In this document: positions 1-11,058 of the stretch, piece by piece
Layout of the letters: each line of letters starts with the position of its first letter
Numbering within the stretch: position 1 is the first letter of the stretch
Assembly: GCA_023055425.1 (NCBI GenBank)
Contig: JALGPY010000001.1
Location: 29,501,001-29,565,000, forward strand
Length of the DNA stretch: 64,000 nucleotides
Direction of reading: 5' to 3'
DNA from: Linanthus parryae
Taxonomy: Eukaryota; Streptophyta; Magnoliopsida; Ericales; Polemoniaceae
Translations under genes and position numbers: made by a program
The notes under the pieces: model-generated
Database searches by the model: none
What the model was told of the DNA's origin: nothing
What the model saw: the letters and a program-made list of their open reading frames with translations, nothing else

Positions 1-1
1 T

Positions 2-377
2 GATACATTAAGTGGGACACTTTCCTCTGTGGATGTTTCAACGAAGAAAAACTTGAATGACCTAGTAGAAGTTGGCAAACAGTTGTTGAAGAAGCCAGTT
101 TCACGAGCTAATATGGACACTGGTCGCTATGAACAAGTTGGTGACGGTAATGGTGAAACCAATGAGCAAGCAATCAAAAGGTACATATTTTCCATGTCTT
201 CCGTCTCTCTTCCAGGCATGAAATCTTGCATTTCAGTAACATCCTTACTCTTGATAAATTTGGCTTCAAATTTTTTATAATAGATTTTATTGAAATGATT
301 CATTAATTTATTGTTGCAGACTTGCTAAAATTCTTTCCAAGGAGAAAAATGCACGAGCATCAAAATCGAAGAGCTAG
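2..377 (+). CDS. Patatin-like acyl hydrolase, C-terminal end (partial, two exons)
   Basis: The frame starting at base 2 reads DTLSG and then a stretch with KPVSR and GNGETNEQA, which I recognise as the C-terminal part of plant patatin-like lipid acyl hydrolases. Exon one runs to 180. A 139-bp intron (181-319) starts GT and ends TTGCAG. Exon two (320-377) continues in phase with RLAKILSKEK and stops at TAG 375-377. The family hydrolyses acyl groups from membrane lipids using a Ser-Asp dyad. That catalytic core lies upstream of the window, so activity cannot be judged. The splice call rests on the protein resuming the expected family ending after the intron. This is the only convincing host gene here, and the retroelement block begins about 830 bp downstream of it. 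Confidence 0.85.
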
Positions 378-677
378 AATGATTTGGAAAATATGGTTCA
401 AGAGCAACTGTACATTGGCTTCAGATTGCTTTTATATTTGTACTCACATGAACTTTGTAGTGCCACACTTCTCTTTATGTTTTAAAATTTCCATTCATGC
501 TTTCGTTAGTTTGTGGTTAGAACTTCAGTCATTTGATAAATGAGATATCTTTGAATAAAACGTTCAATCCTTGAATTGTTTCCATTAATTCACTCATACT
601 ATAAGCCGTATCAGATTGGCTTGTTGGCAATTTCCCGAAACCTGATTGGGATCCAACCCTACCCGCCCCTAATAGCA

Positions 678-816
678 AGGGTATGGAATGTGATTGTTAG
701 GGTATGGGACATGCATGGTATTTAATCATAAAACTCTTGTAGGGTATGGAATGTGATTGTTAGGGTATGGGACATGCATGGTATTTAATCGTAAAACTCT
801 TGTAGGGTATGGAATG
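678..816. repeat. 63-bp tandem repeat, about 2.2 copies
   Basis: Copies at 678-740 and 741-803 are nearly identical, and a partial third copy spans 804-816. The motif AGGGTATGG also occurs twice inside each unit. It lies in the region downstream of the patatin-like gene. The rest of 378-1211 is AT-rich and shows no coding sequence I can support. Confidence 0.85.
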
Positions 817-1211
817 GAGATGAGACGTGAAAAATCCCTGTTTACGTACCCCAAACCCGTTTACTTGTAATGATTTTCTTAACTCTTATATAAGTTCATT
901 TTTTATGATTCATTGTATATAGCTTTCGCACAGATTGGTGTTGTTATTTATGCGTTTTTGTAGAGAATTAATCATTTGTAGCCCAAATTTGAATTTAAAA
1001 CTAGTTCATAATTAAGTTGATAAAGATGTTAAAATGTTGAGTATTGCTTTTGATGTTTATTTTATAAATTGAATTGTTATCCTCAGTTAGGTGGATATTA
1101 TTTTTAGGGAATTACATCAAACGTTAGGTTTACCCGGGTTCCAACCTGGATATCATGCAAGGGCTTCAAATGCTCTAGCACTGAGTTGACACCCATTGGC
1201 GGTGGACATTA

Positions 1212-4200
1212 TGTAATATCCGAAATTTTTAGCTAAGGCGTTTAGGTATTCGACGTTGCGTACTAACTTTGATTGTTGCAATTAAATTAAAATTACTTCG
1301 TTTAATAATTTGTAGTTTCTAAAATATATGTTTTACTGTTCTGAATTGTTTACGGATATAATAACTTTTATTAAACTCGGCATACTAATTCATTGTCGCG
1401 TTCTAAAAGCCCGCCTCGTATTTAGATCTTCGCGCACCCGAACTATTTTCTACCTTTCCAACAATCTGTTTAAACAAAAATGAAAATAGAAGCAAGAAGA
1501 AGTAACCCATGCAATATATCTATTCTGACCACACCTTGCTCTTACTTAGCATTTTTTTTCCCTTTTTCTTCTCCCCCTTATATCATCACCAGTTCTCCCC
1601 CTTATATCTATTCTGACCCACTGCCCCCAGCACCATCACCACCTCCAGCGCCACCACCATCACCGCCTCTGTCTCCTCCACCACTGCTCCATCTCTCTCG
1701 CTTCTCTTCTCTGTTGGGTTTGGCCGTGAAAAACCTAGCAAAAAAAGGACCGCCACAACCACCATCACCGGCCACCACAACCACCGTCGGTAACCATCAT
1801 CACTACCCACCACCTCCATTGCTCTCCACCTTCTCCCCCCTCACTCTCGACCACCTCTGTTATTCTCTGTCCGTCTCTGTGCGCGTCGACGATCCTAGCC
1901 ACCGGATTGTCTGAGCGTGACCACCATTGCCGTCTATTTCCGTCTCGTCGTCGTCGAAATTTCCAGTAAATCCAAATCTTCTCCGCGTTCCGTAACGATA
2001 TGAATTTCTGAGTTCTTACTCTGCTGTATATACATGTTTATATTGTGGGTATCTGATCTTGTGAGTGTGGGTGAGGTTCCCGTGGGTGAAATGGTGGAGA
2101 TGATTGAATTAATTTTAGTCACATCGGAGTTTTTGTGTTCATTCCAGAACCTTTTTGGGTATGATGTGCTGCAATTAAAACTAATTAATCAGAGTAGTTG
2201 TATTTAGTGGAAGCTGTGGGGAGCCCCTTGTACTTTACTAAATCTGTTGAAGGTAATGGGGGTTGAACGCATGTTTTGGAGAACTTTAGGGGGGCTAAGT
2301 GTTATTCCTATAACATTTTTTTGTTTAATTAATGTTAGTTTTTATTAATTGTTTATATGTTAATAAAGTCTTACAAATTTCATATTAAATAAAGAAATAA
2401 ACATAAAATCATTTTCGTAATGCAATATCTCCACAAATTAGCATATGTTACATTTGAGATATTTACAGTATGTTTTTGTGAAAAATAAGTTAATAAAAGA
2501 AATTATGTATATACGTTTAAGTTACATAATGAATATATAGTAATACTTTAATCATTAAATGATGCTGATTTTGTTCATCTAAATAAATTGTGAGTTTGTC
2601 AAATAGTAATAAATAAAACTTTCATCATTTTTTTTATCAACAATTAAATTTGTTTAGTTAATTTTTTATAGTAAATAAATTAGTTATAAAATTGATAGTA
2701 ATTGTGAAATATTACGAAATCATTTCTTCAACTAACTATAACTCTTTTATAATTATGAGAATTTTTATCTTTCATTGTTTAACTATAATACCATCTTTTC
2801 TTATAATTCAATGTAACACTAATTATAGTATTATAGTCCTAAAATTATTATGTAATTATTTTAATATCATTTTAGAAATTTCTGACTCATTAGCGATTGA
2901 GAGTTTAACTATCTAAAAATAAGTTGGATGTTTGTAATTACTTGTGAATGTCATTTGCACATCACGTAGGACATGCATTCTCTACTTGCGACACAGACAT
3001 GGTTGTGATTAGGAATTTATGTGTGTGATTGTAGAGTTTGATTTCGGCGATGGAGTAGATCTGGACGTTGTTTACGAGTAGCGGCGTAGCTTGCACTTTG
3101 TGGCTCTCTCGGTGAGTATACATGCTTAGTTTTGCGTGCCAAAGTTCTTTAATGTGATCTACTTGTTTATTTGAAAATAACTCATGTACTCTACTCTCTA
3201 TTTGTCAAATGTGTCATACTTGCTTTTAAGCCATCACTTTACTACTCGCATTCGAAATCAAAAACTTATTGTTCAAATGTCACTAAATCATAAGTCATTA
3301 ATAACGTAAAATGAAAGTATCGCAAGTACCGGAACCTGTTGGGTCTACGACAGTGCTATATGCCTACGTCGTGTTACTTTATTTATTGGGTGATGATTTC
3401 CTGGTCCAGGTCCCTAAAGAGATATCGGGTTTATCCCCTAGGCCCTGGTCCCTAAAATTATATTGGGTGATGATTCCCTGGGTTTTAGTCCCTAAAGATA
3501 TGGGACACTGTGCGCCCCAATTCCTTTCGCCTTAGGCTGGAGTTTAGCATCTACCACTACTCTTCTGACTTACAATCTTACGGGGGTGTGGACACTTAAG
3601 GTCTAGTTGGCTATTTTCATGATGACTAGCGGGACGGCGGATCCGATCCATAACGCTTGGTAGAGAGGTTGGATTTCAACACCCCCTATACACCAATATC
3701 ATTTGTTACTATTTATCCCGGTCTCCCTTGGTTACTGCGTATTATTAATCTGGCTACTTTATCTCTAAATATGGAAGCAGTTATTTATAAGCCGTGTTCT
3801 GCATAGACACGCCACTTGAGATAAGATATTTGTAATGGAAATACTGAACGTTTGGGAATCTTCTTAATGCTGCAAACTCTGATCGTTATACTTATACTCC
3901 GTCATTCTTTAAACTGTTTCAAATACAAACCCCGTAAACTTTTTTAGCCACTCTGTTTTACACGCTAAGTTGTTTATTCACTCAGTTTTTACTGATACTC
4001 GAAAAATTGCGGTCTTTGTTCCTTTTATTTTCCCCGCATGTATATGACTGGTTTGCTTTGGGTAACGCGCGGGATTCACGAGCTCGTTCTCACATGTAAA
4101 ATGTAATACTTGGTAATTAACAGGAGAAATCTCTTTTGTTGTAAAATATCTTTTGCTAGGCTGGTTGTCCAGTTTGGACTCAGCCGTGAATACTGTTAAC

Positions 4201-4333
4201 TGCTGTAATATGAATCAGTAGTTTCGATGTTTCTTTTCACGACTTGGTACTACTATTCCTTGTACAAAAGGGTAATTCTCTATACGGAGGAACTTCTCCA
4301 ATCTCCGGCTCTTCATGAAATTGGGGTGTTACA
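1212..4333 (+). mobile_element. Long LTR of a Ty3/gypsy-type retrotransposon (5' LTR remnant)
   Basis: The block begins TGTAATATCC and ends GGGGTGTTACA, so its ends are short inverted TGTAA/TTACA termini. A consensus plant primer-binding site follows three bases after the right end. At about 3.1 kb it matches the long LTRs of chromovirus lineages such as Tekay/Del; this assignment is inferred from the termini and the R-region style around 3490-3690. The first 700 bp hold a pyrimidine- and proline-codon-rich tract (about 1540-1870). The stretch 2305-2935 is strongly AT-rich and could be a later insertion, although I found no termini for one. No matching 3' LTR or coding region is in the window, so the element is broken just after the primer-binding site. 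The right end is firmer than the left. Confidence 0.6.
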
Positions 4334-4335
4334 GT

Positions 4336-4347
4336 TGGTATCAGAGC
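4336..4347 (+). other. Primer-binding site for initiator tRNA-Met
   Basis: TGGTATCAGAGC is the standard plant retrotransposon primer-binding sequence complementary to the 3' end of initiator tRNA-Met. It sits three bases beyond the LTR end and fixes the plus-strand orientation. The 140 bp that follow (to 4488) are untranslated leader with no open gag. Confidence 0.85.
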
Positions 4348-5339
4348 AGTGGCATCCTTTACGACTGTAGGGAGATAACACTTAAAACTAAGATTTTTGA
4401 AAGTAATTAAAGCTAAGGTTGAACTTGAACTTGAAACTGATAGGGCAAGATAACTTAACAAGTAAAATTGGAATAATTCGGGGATTACTGTAGGTAGTAA
4501 TGTAGGATCAATACTCTAGCAGGGGGGTTGAATAGAGTATGGAAAATTTTGCTAAAAGAGTGGTTTCAAAGAAGTTTGTAGGAAGCAGATAGTATTTCAA
4601 GTCCTAGGAATCAAAACAATGAGTATAGAAAAAGTTGATAGCTTTCAAGGCCTTGCAATGAGTTTCAAGTCATTGAACAGAAAACATATTTTGTTGTAGC
4701 CAACGAGCTAAGTATAGAAAAGGAAGATAAAAGCAGAGACACAGAGATTTATATTGTTCAATCCACTTGGACCTACGTCTCTACCTCAGGGATTAGATCC
4801 CTGCAGGATTTTCAACTCAATTCTTATTAATCAAAAGCTAATCCCTAAATCCCAAGAACAGAGAGTTTCCTTACTTTGTTACAGCTTGTGGTTCTCAGTA
4901 ACCTATCTAGTATCTTCTATAGCTAACTGATTCAACAAGAATTATCTATTGTTCACTTGAACAACTCACGAGAATAAGATGTAACAAGTATTATCTAAAT
5001 GATATACAAATATAGGTAAGAAAGAAGAACACTGAGAATGAAGTAGTTGAATGTGCAGTGATCTTCTGAGGAATGGATCGAGTGAAATGAATCTTCTTAT
5101 GTGTTTCTTGTAAATCCTGAGAATGTCTGAGTAACTCTGTGTCCGTGTGTTCTCTTCAAATTCTTCATCCATTCCCTCTTATGCAGCTTGTTTGAATTGC
5201 AGATCTTCAAGATCTTCTCATAACAAACTTCCTAAAAATCAGCTGCAAATCTTGACTTGTCTAACAACTGTTCCCAACGGCTAGTTTCTCAATTTCTTTA
5301 AAGATAGTGACTTGATCTTGCAGCTGAGTATGTTCGGAA

Positions 5340-5348
5340 GGTTCAGAC
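5340..5348. repeat. 9-bp target site duplication of the MULE, left copy
   Basis: GGTTCAGAC here is repeated exactly at 9524-9532 on the other side of the element. Nine bases is the usual duplication size for Mutator-like transposons. Both copies lie in the SIRE-like LTR. Confidence 0.9.
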
Positions 5349-5677
5349 GAGATTGGCTTCTATCCGGTTGACATCCGTCCGGTACATGTGCGGTTCACAT
5401 CTAACGGCCACGATTTAACATGAAAACCATCCCATTAAAGAAACGAAATGCACACACCAGCCCGCCTTTTTCTTATCCACCCATCTCCACTCGCGCGTGT
5501 GTCACCCATCTCCTTTCTCCCCCATTTGGTTAGTCACGATTCTCTCTATCTCACCCTCTAGCTTATCTCTACACTTTAGGGATGAACATATTTTATACTA
5601 TTTGTTTATCAAACTTCACCAATTGTGTTTTCAATTAAATATAATCATAATTAACAAATTGTTTTCCTTTGGTCTGG
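5349..5677 (+). repeat. MULE left terminal inverted repeat
   Basis: About 329 bp aligning with the reverse complement of 9199-9523, with scattered substitutions and small indels. Terminal repeats of MULEs normally hold the transposase binding sites and the promoter. Confidence 0.9.
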
Positions 5678-6200
5678 TGAAGGTATGACTCCGCTCAAAA
5701 AGGAAAAACTATGCTTCCAACAAAATGATAATATGTTTTTCATAAATAAATATGCTTTTTGAAAAAAGTAATGAAGAAAAATGTGTTATCTGTCATTGTT
5801 CATGCATTTATCATATTTTATTTTATTTTTGTTAATTGATGGGTAAAAATATGGAGATCATGGATTTATGAAACACTGCAAACCATGTTGAGCCACAAAT
5901 ATATCACACATAAATTTTCAATGTGATCACGAAAATAATGTGCAAACAAATTTGATAATTGTATTTCACACCAAACGTAATTCTATGGCCATGTAAAACA
6001 TATGAAAAAGTCTTAAAAGAATAAAAATGAACCATATCGAAAGAGATCAAGAACTTATTAGAAACCACAACAACTTCCACTATTCCAACAAATTAAGAAT
6101 TCACTATTTGATTTTTTCTAAAAATTTATTTAAATTCTCAAGCATCTCGTTCTCCCATCATGTTCAGCGTCATTGTATTTCCTTTGAGTAGTTCAGCAAC

Positions 6201-8865
6201 TTATTTAAAGTTGTAAGTAGCTTCACCATTCCGATCAAGTTGTGCACTGTTATTAATCGCCTAAGGAGATAAAAAAAATTACAAGTTATGTCAGTAACAA
6301 CTTTCTTGATAAAAATATAGCATAAGTATAACAAAGTCTTACTTGTAAGAGCGGTAAATGAGTAGGTAACGATTGATTTTCTTGAGTAGAAGCCTGCTAA
6401 AAGAATAAAATATTAAATTGACAAATTAAAATAACAATACGTAATATAAAATAGAAACAAGAGTGATACCTGAAATACGGGTGCATTAATATATACGCTT
6501 CTAGCTTGGTGAAAATATTCAGAATTATTTTGACCAAGCATGAAGTTGGGTACTTGATAATTGGTTGTCACAACAGAATTCTCAACACGACCATGCCATG
6601 TCTACAAATTTTATAAGAGTAGCAAAAAAAAATTTAGCATATATATATATATATATATATTACTAGTCCATGCATTTGCAGTTAAAAAAAATCAATGAAG
6701 AATAGTCACATGTGGGGCAGCCACATGAGTAGGAGTTTCTTGAGGCTTTAAATTCTTTCTCCTCTTCTTTTCTGAATTTAACTCTAAGCCACTTTTAATT
6801 CTAGACCCTCCTTTAATTCCACATTCTTTTTTCTTTAGCCCTTTCCCTTGAGTGACATTTACACTATCCTTATTGTCAAGAGGTGTCAAACTTACTGTTG
6901 CATCCTCTTGCACGACAATTGTATTCATTGGCTTACTCAAAAACTCCAATTTTGTTTCCTGAGGAAGACTTAAAAAGTATTGATAATCCTCTTTCGACCC
7001 AACTGCCATTCTAGATACAGTAATTGATTCCCGACATAAGTCTTTGTACCATACCAGTTTACTCAAACTTGGGTCTTCACTTTCAGAACGAATCTCACAT
7101 GTTTTATAATCTTCACCGAACCATTCTTTGACCATCTTGTCAAGATATATTTGGTAGGAATCAATTTCACATCTCGACGATCAAACACCTTGAGGACATG
7201 GGAACATAAAATTCCCACAAACTCAAACTTCATGCAGCTACAAGAGAACATGTCATTCAGTGTATCATATGTCACTACATGTTCAGGGCTTTTTTCATAA
7301 ACACCAATGTGATAATTAATGTCTAATCCATTATCTTGTATTCGGTTCACAACAAGATTCATGGATTTCTCAAACTCAATTCGAAACCAATCAAAAACCT
7401 TTGAAGTAAATACATCTCTGGCTTGTCTTAGTAAAACAGGATCCACTCCCAATCTTGGTAATTTTTTGAGTCATGTCATGGTTACTGTTCAATTCCTTAT
7501 GTCTCACATCATCCAGAACTCTTTCAAAGTGGGTGAAAAATTGTCGAACTTCTAACTTACAATTCAGATATTTTTTAGAGTGCTATTAAAGCTCTCACTC
7601 AGCTGGGTACTTTGCATATCAGCACAAAATGTATGCCTACCATAAACCAGTGCCCATTTCTTCCGCTCTTTAAAGATTCCTTCTAATCATGAATAGTTTT
7701 CCAAATGATAAGTTCTTAACATGTCATCCCATGCTTGCAAGAAATATTCTTCATCTTCACAGTCATAGATGCATTTTTGAAAATCTTTCGAAAATGATTT
7801 ATAACTCTTATAAAGATGACTCATTTGTTTTAGCGCATTTTGGTGTAGATGCCATACACATATACGATGATACGTACCCGAATATACATTAGGGATAGCT
7901 CTAACCATTGCTGCATCTTGGTCAGTGAGTATAGTTTTTGGCTTCTTACCAGACATTGCTTCGAGAAAAGATTCAAATATCCACTCAAAAGATGGAATAG
8001 TTTTGTCATATAATAACGCAGCACCAAAAACAACTGTCTCCTTGTGGTTATTAACTCCAACAAAATGGGCAAATGGTCTGTGTACTTTGTTCGTTCGAAA
8101 TGTAGTATCAAAACAAACGACATCACCATACTGTTCATAATAAGCTCTCATCTTTGCATCAGTCCATAAAATATTGGCTATCTGATCATTAATATCAAGT
8201 TGTACTGAATATGGAAAATCTTGATTCTCCGATAGTTTTTTCTGAAAGTAATAATGCAAATTTCCTGGCTCTCCTATTTGCATATCCTTTTGTCTCTTTC
8301 TGAACAAATAGTTCTTCAGATCTGAGCGAAGGAATCCTAAATTCTCCTTAACACCCACTTGTTGACTGAATTCATATGTTTCTTTTGGTTTTATCCTATA
8401 ATTCACAGCTAAGATAGCTTATGTTCCTTGAGGTTCAGATACCTTTCTTTGAGATCTAACCAAATGCCTTTTAATTGGACAAACAAGTGGATGGTTGTGT
8501 GAGTCATTAAAATGAGTAACAACATACTTATTATTTGATTGACGAGCAATGGTCATGAACGCTGGGCAACCTGTTCTTGTATCTTTACGACTCCCCATAG
8601 AATTCTCGTTTCGCCCAAGACCTTCTTTGGAGCAAGTATAGCGTCTGGATAGAATGACTCGTAGGTCCTTAGTTTTGTTAATCCAATCTTGTATAATACC
8701 AAAGCCTATTGATCCGCCATAACTATTGTAAAAAAAGTATGCATGACTTTCAGATTGAAATTCCATACCGACTACGGGCTTCGCTATTGATGCATCATTT
8801 GAGAAGTTGCTATCAAGTCCAGCATCAAAATCTAATCTACGAGCGGGTTGAGAGCTTGCTTCCAT
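6201..8865 (-). pseudogene. FAR1/FRS-type MULE transposase gene, broken
   Basis: From the ATG at 8865 the frame opens with a FAR1 DNA-binding domain (about residues 30-145, including GCPAF and the HNHPL end). After a TAA at 8419-8421 the same frame continues into the MULE catalytic domain, with FDTTFRTN, ILTDQD and CVWHLHQN (8406-7690). Another stop at 7687 sits where FRS proteins usually have Trp. A frameshifted stretch follows, then a SWIM zinc finger (FSCSCMKFEF and the CSHVL end, around 7230-7180) and an FRS-like C-terminal tail to about 6692. Three small downstream exons look intact: 6470-6601, about 6353-6394 and 6201-6261, each with GT-AG borders and compatible phase. The family ranges from mobile transposases to domesticated light-signalling regulators; the terminal repeats and target duplication show this copy is a transposon. 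Confidence 0.88.
6639..6660. repeat. (AT)11 microsatellite
   Basis: Eleven uninterrupted AT units inside an intron of the broken transposase gene. Likely variable in length between individuals. Confidence 0.95.
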
Positions 8866-9198
8866 TGAATAATAATAAACATGTAACTTAATAAAAGTAC
8901 CGTCAGAATTTACTCATACATTTTTGAGTTTATAATTAACAAAAAAAGATTACTAAAGAACGAAGAAGTGGTCATACGTACTTGTCTCAGTGGAAAAGTG
9001 TGAAGGTGAGTTTTTCTTGAAACTCTTTCAACCCAGAAACATTACACTGTGAACGAGTGGATGAAATGAAATATGTGAATTTTGGTGAGAAAATTAAGGA
9101 CAATACTTTAGATACTTTTCCTATAATTGATCTCTAAAAGAGATTCTAAAAAACATTTCTCGAAAAGAAAAGATAAGACGAAATATGCACGTATTTCC

Positions 9199-9523
9199 CC
9201 AGACCAAAGGAAAACAATTTATTAATTATGATAATATATAATTGAAAACACAATGAAGTTTGATAAACAAATAGTATAAAATACGTTCATCCCTAAATTG
9301 TAGAGATAAAACAGAGGGTGAGATAGAGAGAATCGTGACTAACCAAATGGGGGAGAAAGGAGATGGGTGACACACGCGCTAGTGGATATGGGTGGAGAAG
9401 AAAGAGGTGGGCTGGTGTGTGCATTTCGTTTCTTTAATGGGATGGTTTTGATGTTAAATCATGAGCGTTATATGTGAACCGCACATGTACCGGACGGATG
9501 TCAACCGGATAGAAGCCAATCCA
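9199..9523 (-). repeat. MULE right terminal inverted repeat
   Basis: Reverse complement of the left arm. It lies about 330 bp upstream of the start of the transposase gene on the minus strand and so probably carried its promoter. The right-hand target copy GGTTCAGAC follows at 9524-9532. Confidence 0.9.
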
Positions 9524-10227
9524 GGTTCAGACATGTTTGCATAATCAAAGAATCAATTTGTCAATCCAGTTTTCTTTTGGCAAGGACACAATTTAGGTAA
9601 TAGTCCCTGCAAAATAGGTAACTACTTCTCCCTGCAAAAACTTGTTCAAACAATTTGATTAGCCATAGTTTAGAATGGCAAAATAGTTTATATTTCATCA
9701 TCAAACAACACATAATCAATCATTGGGGATCATGAGTCAGATTAGAACCAAAAGCGCCCCCTAAGTTCATGTTGTATACTGCAATGTATATTTCAAACCT
9801 TTGAAAATAATTTCAACGCCTTGAAACAGACAAGCTGTTTGAAGCCTTTGAAACAACCTGAACTTACAATCTCCCCCTTGATGAAAGACAAAACCACTTT
9901 CCTCTTAAGAACTGAGTCTCTGCTAGAAATATTCATTAGAGCATAGCAGAGTAATCATAAAGATAAAATGTAACACAAAATAACCAAAATAATCCAACAT
10001 ATTAAGCAACAAAATCTAGCAAATCCTACTTATCGAAACTAGATCCCTAAGCAAACTAACAAGTACCGAAAAATAACTAAACTTCTCCCCCTTTTTGATT
10101 TTCATAAAAAATGATGAGAAAATGTTGTATCAAAGTTTGGAAAACTAAAAGAAAAAAATTAAAAGCAGATTTTTTCAAAACTTTGAAAAGGAATTCAAGG
10201 CCTTGAAAAAGATAGAAAGAAGATGCA

Positions 10228-10995
10228 AGAATTAGGGGGTTGGGTCTCCATATCCCTTTGGCTCTGCATCGTCTTTACCACTGTTTCTTCATCATCCTCA
10301 TCATCTTTATGTCCTTCTTCTTGAGCAGCTTCATTTTACCTACATCACCAACCACATTTTCATCAAAAAGATCTGCTTCAGTCACTATCTCTGGAATGGG
10401 GGCCTTCTTTTTATTCTTTTTAAGATCCTTGATCAACATCCCCGAGTATGGACTTTCAGCATCATCTTGTTCCTGTTCTTCACCAGCCTATTCTTGAACC
10501 ACTTATTTCCCTGTTTCCACTACTCCTGCATCCTCATCTTGAGTAGTATGCTAACCGAATAAGTCTTTGGTTGAACCAGCCTTCTTGGATCCTTCTGCAG
10601 CCTGAGAGACTTCCTCTTCCACATGGATCACATTGATGCTTTTTAAGATTCTTTCAACCATGTATCTCACTTGCTTGAACTCAGTCCCAAACTCATGCTG
10701 ATTTTCCTTCAACTCATCCATATCCTTCTCCAGAACATCATGTCTTTGGAATGCCATGAAAAGGTCTTGAGATTGAGAGGGTAGGTTTGAAGGAGAGGTC
10801 AAGGCCTTAGGTTTTCGAAACTTCTGGGATTGCAGTTCTTCTTCAGACAGATCAGAGTATAACTTCCAATTACCCTAACTGGTTTTCATGATTCTAATTC
10901 TCTCAAAGGCTTTTTCATAAAGCATACCGAAACCAGTGGTAACAATTTACTCTCTGTCATTTGGAATCTCAAGGTGTTGAAAGAAAGCATATAGC
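10228..10995 (-). pseudogene. Env-like ORF C-terminal fragment of SIRE-like copy A
   Basis: On the minus strand the frame ending near 10551 contains EFGTEFKQVRYMVE and EEEVSQAAEGSKK, which align with EFGTNLRQVKYMFE and PEEVSQAAEGTKK in copy B at 12396-12510. Homology reaches upstream to about 10995 (FFQHLEIP, matching FFQYFEIP in copy B) and then ends. The downstream tail is rich in Glu and Asp. SIRE-type elements carry such an extra ORF between pol and the 3' LTR; its function is unproven. Several stops interrupt it. Confidence 0.65.
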
Positions 10996-11058
10996 ACTTC
11001 TTCTTTATTTATCTCCTACGTATCTATCCTACCTCTCTCCTCTTCTCCCCAAACCCTA

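Larger units (their letters stand above)
5349..9523 (-). mobile_element. Mutator-like element (MULE) of FAR1 type, 4.2 kb
   Basis: The ends are long terminal inverted repeats: left arm 5349-5677 and right arm 9199-9523 (reverse complement). Both contain GATTGGCTTCTATCCGG near the tip and CCTTTGGTCTGG at the inner limit. The 9-bp duplication GGTTCAGAC flanks the element exactly. Inside, on the minus strand, is a decayed FAR1/FHY3-type transposase gene. The two outermost bases differ between the arms (GA versus TG), which may reflect decay. The transposase carries stops, so the element looks immobile unless helped in trans. The insertion into the SIRE-like LTR is younger than that LTR. Confidence 0.92.
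4489..9868 (-). mobile_element. SIRE-like Ty1/copia LTR (copy A), split by a MULE
   Basis: Read on the minus strand, this LTR begins TGTAAGTT at 9868, directly after a polypurine tract (AAGGGGGAGAT on the minus strand, 9869-9879), and ends near 4489. Without the MULE and one target copy it is about 1.19 kb, close to the 1.22 kb of copy B at 13232-14449. It aligns with copy B throughout in inverted orientation, but with heavy divergence. Shared landmarks include the GGGGGGTTGAATA block near the outer end and phrases such as CTTGGACCTACGTCTC. The MULE with its 9-bp duplication occupies 5340-9532. No 5-bp target duplication flanks the A/B pair. Confidence 0.7.

Noticed and set aside
1480..1914. 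A 144-codon proline-rich open frame
   Set aside because: It lies inside the LTR, consists of pyrimidine-rich low-complexity sequence, has an overlapping opposite frame, and shows no recognisable domain.
2305..2935. AT-rich block as a separate insertion in the long LTR
   Set aside because: No inverted ends or target duplication were found, so I only note its base composition.
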